Source: Promethearchaeota archaeon CR_4
Lineage (GTDB): Archaea; Asgardarchaeota; Lokiarchaeia; Sigyniarchaeales; CR-4
Assembly (NCBI GenBank): GCA_001940655.1
Contig: MBAA01000171.1
Coordinates: 1-5,852, forward strand
Reading direction: 5' to 3'
Length of the DNA: 5,852 bases
Below the pieces are notes generated by a model, which searched no databases, had not been told where the DNA came from, and saw nothing but the letters and a program-made list of their open reading frames with translations. Position 1 is the stretch's first letter. Each line of letters opens with the position of its first letter. Shown in pieces: positions 1 to 5,504 of this stretch. The position numbers and the translations under genes are program-made.

Positions 1-1
1 C

Positions 2-67
2 ATTAGATCCATCATTCGGATGTGCGAGTCCCGCGCAGAAGACCCTTTCAAAATTTGGGAGCTCTAA
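2..67 (+). CDS. possible 3' end of an upstream gene (partial, 5' end outside window)
   Basis: An open frame runs from the left edge to a TAA at 65-67. It encodes about 21 residues ending in RAEDPFKIWEL, a plausible charged, amphipathic C-terminus. Its stop overlaps the strong Shine-Dalgarno site of the ATPase gene and lies 12 bases before that gene's ATG, the usual spacing inside a translationally coupled operon. The piece is too short to assign to a family. A second frame is also open up to a TAG at 75-77, so the choice of frame is an inference from residue composition and stop placement. If real, this gene would be co-transcribed with the ATPase and could be the best clue to its role. Confidence 0.4.
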   Translation: MRSIIRMCESRAEDPFKIWEL

Positions 68-73
68 GGAGGT
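66..73 (+). promoter_or_regulatory. Shine-Dalgarno site of the large ATPase gene
   Basis: The sequence AAGGAGGT lies six bases before the ATG at 80. It is a near-perfect complement of the 16S rRNA 3' end and fixes the start codon of the 1005-residue ATPase. It overlaps the TAA (65-67) of the possible upstream gene, which would favour reinitiation by ribosomes finishing that gene. No separate promoter is visible in the short stretch before it. Confidence 0.85.
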
Positions 74-79
74 ATAGCT

Positions 80-3000
80 ATGACAAGTGATTTTTTTTTA
101 GGATTTGAAATCGACGATGCCGGCGCTACTATCGGGAAAAAACTCACGATACCTTCAACCCTCTTGACCACCCATGCGGTCGTGTTGGGGGCGAGCGGGT
201 CGGGAAAAACTGTCCAGTGTAAGACTATCATAGAGGAAGCGATCCTTAATGACATCCCCGTGATTGCGGTTGATCCAAAAGGTGACATTTCTGCATTGGG
301 TATTAATTTCCCCCAGCTTAAAATGGAAGATGCATTACCTTTTGTCCAAGCTGAAGCAACGGACGTTGGTGGGGACGCAAAAGAATTAGCGACCAAGGCG
401 GTGACGCTCTATTCCGAAAAATTAGGTCAGGTATATGGCACTGCAGAAGTGGTTGTCACTACAATGCAGAGATATGCCAAAAAGGTGCGGGTACTCTGCG
501 TCACTCCCAAGAATCCGGCAGGCGTGCAGGTCTCCGAAACGCCGGAATTTGAGCGATCCAAGGATGATGAAATGGTGGACTTGAATATCCAGCGACTCCT
601 TGACCAGTGCGGGTTTAAAAATGTCTTGGACACGGACAAACGCGTGGTTTTCTTGCACCACCTCCTGCAACACCTGTGGGAAAAGGGGAAGCACAAGGTC
701 GTCACTCTCAATTTGCTTATTGAGAATCTTTTGAACCCCCCGATTGATAAAGTTGGAATGATTCCAGTTGATCAGTTCGTTTCAAAGGCGATCCTGAGTG
801 AAATGGCCAACCGTTTGAATTCTCTCATGCTCAAGGCAGCTCCAGGGGCACCATTGGATATTGAAATTTTGTTGGATATAACTCGCCAGCACGTACCACC
901 TCATATTACCCGTTTACCCGAATTAGATAAGGAAAAACCAACCCCAATTATTGTATTTGACCTGCGGGGGTTATCCGAGGAAGCAGAGCGGCAGAATTTT
1001 GTTTCATCCATCCTAAGTGCTGTTCACCGGTGGATTTGGCGAAAGGGGGGGACAAAACAGCTAAGAGCCCTCCTCTACTTTGATGAACTTTACGGGTTCA
1101 TGCCCCCCGTAGTTAAAACCCCGTGCAAGCAGGGTCTTCTCACGCTAATAAAACAAGCTCGAACGTTCGGTCTCGGCCTCGTCCTGGCTACACAAAATCC
1201 AGGTGACTTGGATTATCGTGCCCTCGCGAATATCGAAAGCTGGTTCGTCGGACGCCTGACATCCAAGGTTGACATTGAAAAGTTGCAGAAAGCGCTGCAA
1301 TCCGTCTTTGAGGCACGTGGTGGGAACCTTGAGGAATTCAAGCTTCTCATGTCTAAAATTCGAGGACTAAATACTTCCCAGTTTGTGTTCTACTCGCCGA
1401 AAATTGGCGTAAAGATGATGACTACCCGTTGGCTCTTGTCGTATCATCGCGGACCCCTAGTTGAATCGGAAATTAAACTGATCACGGCGACTGTGCCAGA
1501 AGAAAAACTTATCCATCATGCGGCAGTTAAAGCTAATGCTGATGCCGATGAGACTCAAAATGAATCTGCAGAAGGACCAGAGGTTGAACCCCACACAAAA
1601 GGACACATTGCATTTCCCGAGTTCGTGGAACTGAATCCTCTCGACCCTAATGCAATTTTGGAAGGAATTGGAGAAGAGAAAGCGACTCTCAAAGGTTATG
1701 GAGAGAAATTCCTCGGATTTCACACGATCCCTAAAGTGGAGGATTTAGTCTCCCCCCTCGTCCACCGCTTGTGTCTCGAAGACGTTCTCAAACAAAAAAA
1801 AATCTCTGTGTCAGTAAAAAACATCTTGCCCTATTATGCTCCGATGCTTGCCTATTCCGTCCACGTGAGCATCAAAGAATCCATCAAGCGTGGGGAAAAA
1901 GATGTTCCACTTCAAGTGGATTATGATATTGAACGAGTTTTAGACTTACGCCGTGGGAATGAAGTAGACTTTGGCGCGGAAGCGGCCGAAGATGTTCACC
2001 CGTGGTCGTTACCCGTTAAACACCAGAAGCTGGGTCCAGATTCCCGCATTACCCGCTACCTAGACATTTCTAACATCAACCTGAAGCAATTCGAAGACCA
2101 GCTCGCGACCTATATCAATCAAACCCCACCGGGGGACATTGAACGGTTAATTACCATTGCCATTGAGAAAACCGCGAAAACACAACGTGCCGGGGAGGAA
2201 AGTAAAATTTCCCCAAAGATTAAGGCGATGCAAGACAAGTTTGACAAGGCGAAAGCCACCATCGAGCTCGCCACCATCAAACTCCAAGAGTTGCGAGAAC
2301 GAGAAAAAACCTTACTCACGGAAAAGGAAAAACGGCAGGCAGAAGGGAAAGCCTTCACCGCCATTGAAAATTCCCTCACATCAACCCGGAACCAGATGAA
2401 CGCCCAAGAAGCAAAGGTAAAAATGGCAGAAGTCACCCGGGTTGACCTCGAGAAGAAATTGCTTGAACTTGAAAAGACAAAGAATGTACAATCCTCGGGC
2501 ACTCTAGAACTTTCCAAACTCGTACCACAATCTCCGGAATTCGCAGCATTTTATCACCCCCACAAGGACAATATCGACTTCACCGAACGTCAAATTTTTT
2601 GGATTCCACGGGCACGGTTCATCGTTACGGTCAAGACCACTGTCAATGATGAAGTAAAATCCCGGGATCTCCTCTTGGACTTGAATTTATTCAACAATCT
2701 CGGCGATATTGAATGTGAAGCATGCAAGGGGCACCCCTTCCCGAACATCATTCTTCCCCGGGCAATTTCCCCGCCCCGGAGCGTGTGCCCCATTTGCCTC
2801 CGGGTGTTATGCTTAGATCACCTAAGAGATTGCTCCGCTCCCGGATGCCGGGTACTTTCCTGCGAAGATCATTGTTACCCCTGTGAAGAGGACGGGAAAT
2901 TCTACTGTTTCGACCACATCTACAAGTGTGCCTCGTGTGGGTCGCTTGCCTGTGACGACCATCTATACGAGTGCAGGACCTGTGGACATTTTATTTGTCA

Positions 3001-3097
3001 AAACTGCGTGAAAGTAGCGGTAAAGTTGAAGACATACCAAGTCCGCCGATGTAAACTGTGTCCCCCTGAAGATACACCCGAAAACGCACAAAAATAA
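80..3097 (+). CDS. HerA/FtsK-superfamily ATPase (DUF87/DUF853-like) with coiled coil and C-terminal zinc-finger array
   Basis: This is a 1005-residue cytoplasmic P-loop ATPase. Walker A is GASGSGKT (residues 37-44), followed by the strand VIAVDPKGDI (61-70) typical of HerA/YjgR-type proteins. Walker B is LLYFDE (331-336), with D335 and E336 as likely magnesium and catalytic residues. The sensor-like stretch ATQNPGDLD (370-378) leads to R392, a candidate arginine finger. RW-x-LSY-x-RGPL (450-460) closes the motor domain; from memory this also occurs in large bacterial HerA-like proteins. An acidic linker (about 484-504), an unrecognised region (505-700), a coiled coil (about 711-798) and a domain containing RQIFWIPRARF (837-847) follow. 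Residues 879-994 hold 20 cysteines. The family forms hexameric nucleic-acid pumps or remodelers; the specific substrate here is unknown. It is much longer than HerA itself (about 500-600 residues). No NurA nuclease gene is adjacent in the window. The start is set by the Shine-Dalgarno site at 66-73. Family call is firm, function is not. Confidence 0.9.
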   Translation: MTSDFFLGFEIDDAGATIGKKLTIPSTLLTTHAVVLGASGSGKTVQCKTIIEEAILNDIPVIAVDPKGDISALGINFPQLKMEDALPFVQAEATDVGGDAKELATKAVTLYSEKLGQVYGTAEVVVTTMQRYAKKVRVLCVTPKNPAGVQVSETPEFERSKDDEMVDLNIQRLLDQCGFKNVLDTDKRVVFLHHLLQHLWEKGKHKVVTLNLLIENLLNPPIDKVGMIPVDQFVSKAILSEMANRLNSLMLKAAPGAPLDIEILLDITRQHVPPHITRLPELDKEKPTPIIVFDLRGLSEEAERQNFVSSILSAVHRWIWRKGGTKQLRALLYFDELYGFMPPVVKTPCKQGLLTLIKQARTFGLGLVLATQNPGDLDYRALANIESWFVGRLTSKVDIEKLQKALQSVFEARGGNLEEFKLLMSKIRGLNTSQFVFYSPKIGVKMMTTRWLLSYHRGPLVESEIKLITATVPEEKLIHHAAVKANADADETQNESAEGPEVEPHTKGHIAFPEFVELNPLDPNAILEGIGEEKATLKGYGEKFLGFHTIPKVEDLVSPLVHRLCLEDVLKQKKISVSVKNILPYYAPMLAYSVHVSIKESIKRGEKDVPLQVDYDIERVLDLRRGNEVDFGAEAAEDVHPWSLPVKHQKLGPDSRITRYLDISNINLKQFEDQLATYINQTPPGDIERLITIAIEKTAKTQRAGEESKISPKIKAMQDKFDKAKATIELATIKLQELREREKTLLTEKEKRQAEGKAFTAIENSLTSTRNQMNAQEAKVKMAEVTRVDLEKKLLELEKTKNVQSSGTLELSKLVPQSPEFAAFYHPHKDNIDFTERQIFWIPRARFIVTVKTTVNDEVKSRDLLLDLNLFNNLGDIECEACKGHPFPNIILPRAISPPRSVCPICLRVLCLDHLRDCSAPGCRVLSCEDHCYPCEEDGKFYCFDHIYKCASCGSLACDDHLYECRTCGHFICQNCVKVAVKLKTYQVRRCKLCPPEDTPENAQK
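2210..2473 (+). other. coiled-coil segment within the ATPase
   Basis: Residues about 711-798 are rich in Lys, Glu, Gln, Ala and Leu, lack proline, and show hydrophobic residues at heptad-like spacing (for example ATIELATIKLQELRERE and VDLEKKLLELEKTK). This is the usual look of a long antiparallel or dimeric coiled coil. It separates the motor half from the C-terminal zinc-ligand half and may act as an arm or an oligomerisation element. The call is by eye only. Confidence 0.7.
2714..3061 (+). other. tandem zinc-ligand array at the ATPase C-terminus
   Basis: Residues 879-994 contain 20 cysteines: 879, 882, 903, 906, 911, 918, 923, 928, 932, 935, 943, 950, 953, 958, 965, 968, 973, 976, 991 and 994. 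Histidines 914, 931, 946, 961 and 970 are interspersed. A unit C-x2-4-C-x4-7-C-x-D-H recurs in the stretches beginning at C903, C918, C932 and C950, and a degenerate copy starts at C965 (C-x2-C-x4-C-x2-C). The spacing recalls cross-braced RING, B-box or AN1-type treble-clef fingers, but no single family matches by eye. It probably binds several zinc ions and serves in protein or nucleic-acid binding. Confidence 0.75.
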
Positions 3098-3174
3098 GAT
3101 GATCCCTAAGAAGTTTTATCTACAATGCGAAAATTTCGAAAAAAAGTAGAAAGTGGAAATACACAGGAAATGGT

Positions 3175-3182
3175 AAAAAAAA
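3175..3182 (-). terminator. T-tract terminator after the secreted hydrolase gene
   Basis: On the - strand an uninterrupted T8 run begins 11 bases after the TAA stop at 3193-3195, and a second T7 run follows (3139-3145 in + coordinates). Neither has a GC-rich stem before it. Archaeal RNA polymerase terminates on T-runs without a hairpin, so these are good candidate terminators for the - strand gene. They would also shield the 3' end of the convergent ATPase gene from read-through. The + strand has only a weak T4 (3114-3117) here. Confidence 0.5.
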
Positions 3183-3192
3183 TGTTCCGATA

Positions 3193-4392
3193 TTAAAACG
3201 TGACTGCATCGATGCGAAACTTAATCGTGTACCGACAATCTCCCAAATCCACGCGTGATCCGGACGTGTACCAACCGTTATTGATGTATCCGTGCCATCC
3301 TATAGGATTCCAATACCACTGGAACACGGGGTACTGGTCGTCTCCATTGGGCGAGGGATCTTCCTCCCACGCCTCAATGCGCACCTTCAAATCTCGACCG
3401 TAATTCACGTAGGAATAGCAATACCGGTTGCAGTCTATTGCTCCAGATCCATCTCTCGTCCAGTAAGAGGGGGATGTATCCGAGTAATGGCCGATTTTCC
3501 CGTCCCCTGGATACCCTTGCTCGGTCGGGGTTATACCATCTCCGCAAAATGCCTTCAGGTACTCTTCACCGGCACCGGAAGGCCATGGATCGTAGTCATC
3601 ATCATAATACATCTCATCGATGAACACCGTGAGCTTGTAGATACCCACGTCTGCCGACCAGGTTGTGTCACCTTTTTCACCCGCAACCACCGAGGTGTAC
3701 TGAGAGTGCCAGAGATCATCGGGGGAGACACCAATGTCGAGCGTGGCTGTATCTGAGTCTAGGTCAATACCGAGAACGTACTTGTAGGCGCCCCAGGCTG
3801 CCTCGGAGCAGTAATATCCATGAATATACGCGGGGAACGCACCTTCGTCAGATCCAAGCATTTGCTGCCCTAACCAATTCCAGTCGTATTCGGGCCCCAC
3901 GGGGTACCCGTCCACGCCACCCGTGAGCTGGGCTTTGAGGAAATTCACGATATTCGCGCGATCCGTTGCTGTCAAAGCTGCCCCGCTCGCTTTATTAACA
4001 CGAAGGATTAGCACGTTTTCCGCGTGATTATTCACACCAACTTGCCACGTTGAGTACCCGAGGCCGTTGCCCTCCTCGTCACTCTTGGTCGAGTGGATAA
4101 CGTAGTCCGTGCCTTCAGCCATCCAGCAGTGGTTGTCCCGATCCCAAATCAGCTCTCCCGCTTGGACTTTTCCGCAATAAATTTCCGTGTGGGAGTAGTC
4201 TCCTGGGATGAGATAATCAAAGAAGGTGTCGGGGGTTCCAAGGATGATGATGTCGCCTGGTAAGCATCCTGTGACACTAACCTGGTTCACGCCATCGGAA
4301 GCGAAACCTGCCGCAGGGAGTGCATACAGCGTGACTCCCAAGAGTATTCCGAGAAAAGCAGTGCAAGTTATGATTATGCGTAGTTTTTTCAT
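3193..4392 (-). CDS. secreted permuted NlpC/P60 (YiiX-like) papain-fold hydrolase with acidic C2-like C-terminal domain
   Basis: The protein has 399 residues. Residues 1-31 are a Sec signal peptide: basic MKKLR, a long hydrophobic core, then ALPAAGFA-S; there is no lipobox. The domain at about 42-235 fits the circularly permuted NlpC/P60 family, in which histidine precedes cysteine. It has the entry motif CLPGDIIILG (43-52), the histidine in DYSHTEIYCG (H68), a middle block NVLILRV (126-132), and the nucleophile in YYCSEAAWGAY (C195). Family members are amidases, peptidases or acyltransferases. The C-terminal domain (about 249-399) is a predicted beta-sandwich with acidic stretches (YYDDDYDPW, 262-270; EAWEEDPSPNGDD, 340-352), resembling calcium-binding loops of C2-like domains. 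Eight cysteines after the signal (43, 73, 89, 195, 283, 321, 325, 386) leave room for disulfides. The start has AGGAAGTG eight bases upstream. The protein is probably released or surface-exposed; its substrate is unknown. Confidence 0.8.
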   Translation of the reverse strand: MKKLRIIITCTAFLGILLGVTLYALPAAGFASDGVNQVSVTGCLPGDIIILGTPDTFFDYLIPGDYSHTEIYCGKVQAGELIWDRDNHCWMAEGTDYVIHSTKSDEEGNGLGYSTWQVGVNNHAENVLILRVNKASGAALTATDRANIVNFLKAQLTGGVDGYPVGPEYDWNWLGQQMLGSDEGAFPAYIHGYYCSEAAWGAYKYVLGIDLDSDTATLDIGVSPDDLWHSQYTSVVAGEKGDTTWSADVGIYKLTVFIDEMYYDDDYDPWPSGAGEEYLKAFCGDGITPTEQGYPGDGKIGHYSDTSPSYWTRDGSGAIDCNRYCYSYVNYGRDLKVRIEAWEEDPSPNGDDQYPVFQWYWNPIGWHGYINNGWYTSGSRVDLGDCRYTIKFRIDAVTF

Positions 4393-4400
4393 TAAAGATG

Positions 4401-4408
4401 CACTTCCT
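4401..4408 (-). promoter_or_regulatory. Shine-Dalgarno site of the secreted hydrolase gene
   Basis: On the - strand AGGAAGTG precedes the ATG (4392-4390) by eight bases. It supports this ATG, which also places the signal peptide exactly at the N-terminus of the protein. The match to the anti-Shine-Dalgarno is partial. Confidence 0.55.
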
Positions 4409-4427
4409 ATTGAAATTTTATTTACTC

Positions 4428-4448
4428 AGATTCAAAAATAACGAATCT
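4428..4448. promoter_or_regulatory. short dyad in the divergent promoter region, possible operator
   Basis: AGATTC (4428-4433) and GAATCT (4443-4448) form a perfect inverted repeat with 6-base arms around a 9-base A/T-rich core, 21 bases in all, about two helical turns. On the - strand the core reads TTATTTTT (4434-4441), a possible TATA-like element that would place transcription start near 4410, just before the Shine-Dalgarno site. A regulator bound to the arms could therefore occlude that promoter. Arms this short are expected by chance reasonably often in 142 A/T-rich bases, so support is weak. Confidence 0.2.
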
Positions 4449-4469
4449 ATACTACTATGGGATAAACTT

Positions 4470-4480
4470 GATTTAAAGAA
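4470..4480 (+). promoter_or_regulatory. candidate TATA box of the DUF89 gene
   Basis: GATTTAAAGAA lies about 60 bases before the ATG at 4535. An archaeal TATA box here would place transcription start near 4500 and give a leader of roughly 35 bases. The B-recognition element is not clearly matched. The leader contains only a weak Shine-Dalgarno-like GATGGGG (4521-4527) about seven bases before the ATG. The 142-base divergent spacer must hold promoters for both neighbours, but their exact positions are inferred. Confidence 0.3.
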
Positions 4481-4534
4481 TTGTGTAACAAATCTTAAAC
4501 ACTAAAAATAGATGAAGAATGATGGGGTTATATA

Positions 4535-5485
4535 ATGCCACATTTTGTGATTCCATCCTGTGCTCCCTGCCTCTTAGAAGCAGGTTTTCAAGTCTTGTAT
4601 AAAGCAAACGGGATTCCCTCCGACCAGAGCATTGGACGCGATCATCCTAAATTTAACCAATTTATGAAGGCTACCCAAGAATTTTTGGACATCTTACAAA
4701 ACTTCGGTGATAAATCCTTCCCAGCGCTAATAGCGAGTGATTTATTACGTGCGGTGAAGCAGATCACCGGAAATTCAGATCCATACAAAGTAGAACGAGA
4801 GGATTCCAATCGAATATGTCTCCACTTCTACGACAAACTAAAATCGGACTTATCCAAACTTGAAACTACAAAAATACGTTTACGTAAGGCTCAATTTCTT
4901 AGTATTGCGGGAAATAATATTGATTTCGTAACCCCAGGGCACACAGTTATGCTCACGGAGGAAAGCATCTGGCACATCTTAGAAGCTGTTGAACGAATAG
5001 GCCTTATAAAAGACGATTTTGATATTCTTTGGGAGGATATTACTGAACGTCACCCTCGAATCGTATATCTTCTCGATAATGCGGGAGAGATTGTGTTTGA
5101 TAAACTAGTGATGAGTATTTTACAAGATGAACTTGGTTTGGACGTCACTGCGGTAGTTAAAGGTGGGCCTGTAGCAAATGATGTTCTACAACAAGATGCA
5201 GAAATGGTACAACTTATAGAATGTTGTGCAAGCATAATCACTACGGGGACTGATGATGTGGGATTTCACTGGCAAAAAGCAGGACTCGAGTTCAGATCCG
5301 CATTCGAAGGGGAACCGCTCGTGATCTCGAAAGGTCAAGCAAATTTCGAGGCTTTTAATATTTTTGGTCTTGATATGCCACTTGTTCGTTTTTTTGCAGT
5401 CCTCAAGTTAAAATGTCCCGCTAATGCGTCCATAGCGGGAGGAGTGAAAGGCCAACAAGTTATTCTACACGTCACTCCTAGCTGA
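4535..5485 (+). CDS. DUF89/ARMT1-like metal-dependent phosphatase (archaeal type)
   Basis: This 316-residue soluble protein matches the DUF89 family (Pfam PF01937) of metal-dependent damage-control phosphatases, which hydrolyse unwanted sugar phosphates and related phosphometabolites. Visible landmarks, in order: an N-terminal CAPC (residues 9-12), DPY (82-84), GNNIDF (126-131), the metal-site motif LLDNAGE (179-185) with D181 and N182, KGGPVANDV (209-217) with N215 and D216, and SKGQANFEA (265-273). LKLKCPA (290-296) lies near the end. All the motifs expected of an active enzyme appear present, and the length is usual for the stand-alone prokaryotic form. The CxxC is typical of this group. 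The substrate cannot be read from the sequence. The gene is more A/T-rich than the secreted hydrolase beside it and stands alone: divergent from one neighbour and convergent with the other. Confidence 0.9.
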   Translation: MPHFVIPSCAPCLLEAGFQVLYKANGIPSDQSIGRDHPKFNQFMKATQEFLDILQNFGDKSFPALIASDLLRAVKQITGNSDPYKVEREDSNRICLHFYDKLKSDLSKLETTKIRLRKAQFLSIAGNNIDFVTPGHTVMLTEESIWHILEAVERIGLIKDDFDILWEDITERHPRIVYLLDNAGEIVFDKLVMSILQDELGLDVTAVVKGGPVANDVLQQDAEMVQLIECCASIITTGTDDVGFHWQKAGLEFRSAFEGEPLVISKGQANFEAFNIFGLDMPLVRFFAVLKLKCPANASIAGGVKGQQVILHVTPS

Positions 5486-5489
5486 AAAA
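5485..5489 (-). terminator. short T-tract at the end of the LeuD-like gene
   Basis: On the - strand a T5 run lies 15 bases past the TAG stop (5507-5505), directly at the stop codon of the convergent DUF89 gene. It is a minimal candidate for archaeal T-tract termination, with no hairpin and only five T residues. Transcripts may read further into the neighbour as antisense RNA. Confidence 0.25.
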
Positions 5490-5504
5490 TTTATTACAAG
5501 AGCT

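Noticed and set aside
422..711. Two overlapping - strand frames of about 90 residues inside the ATPase gene
   Set aside because: They overlap each other and the motor domain, and look like shadows of the real frame.
2119..2517. 132-residue open frame on the - strand opposite the coiled coil of the ATPase
   Set aside because: It lies wholly inside a strongly supported gene, is rich in Ser and Phe as expected from the reverse of Lys/Glu codons, and has no domain motif.
80..3097. ATPase as a conjugation or FtsK-type DNA pump
   Set aside because: No membrane segments, FtsK gamma domain or other secretion genes are visible; the motifs fit the soluble HerA/YjgR-like branch better.
3098..3192. Possible small RNA or hairpin terminator between the convergent genes
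   Set aside because: Only the 8-base palindrome TTTCGAAA (3134-3141) and A-runs are visible; there is no GC-rich stem and no promoter-like element.
3292..3756. 154-residue open frame on the + strand opposite the secreted hydrolase
   Set aside because: It is antisense to a gene with signal peptide, catalytic motifs and ribosome binding site, and its translation shows no recognisable family.
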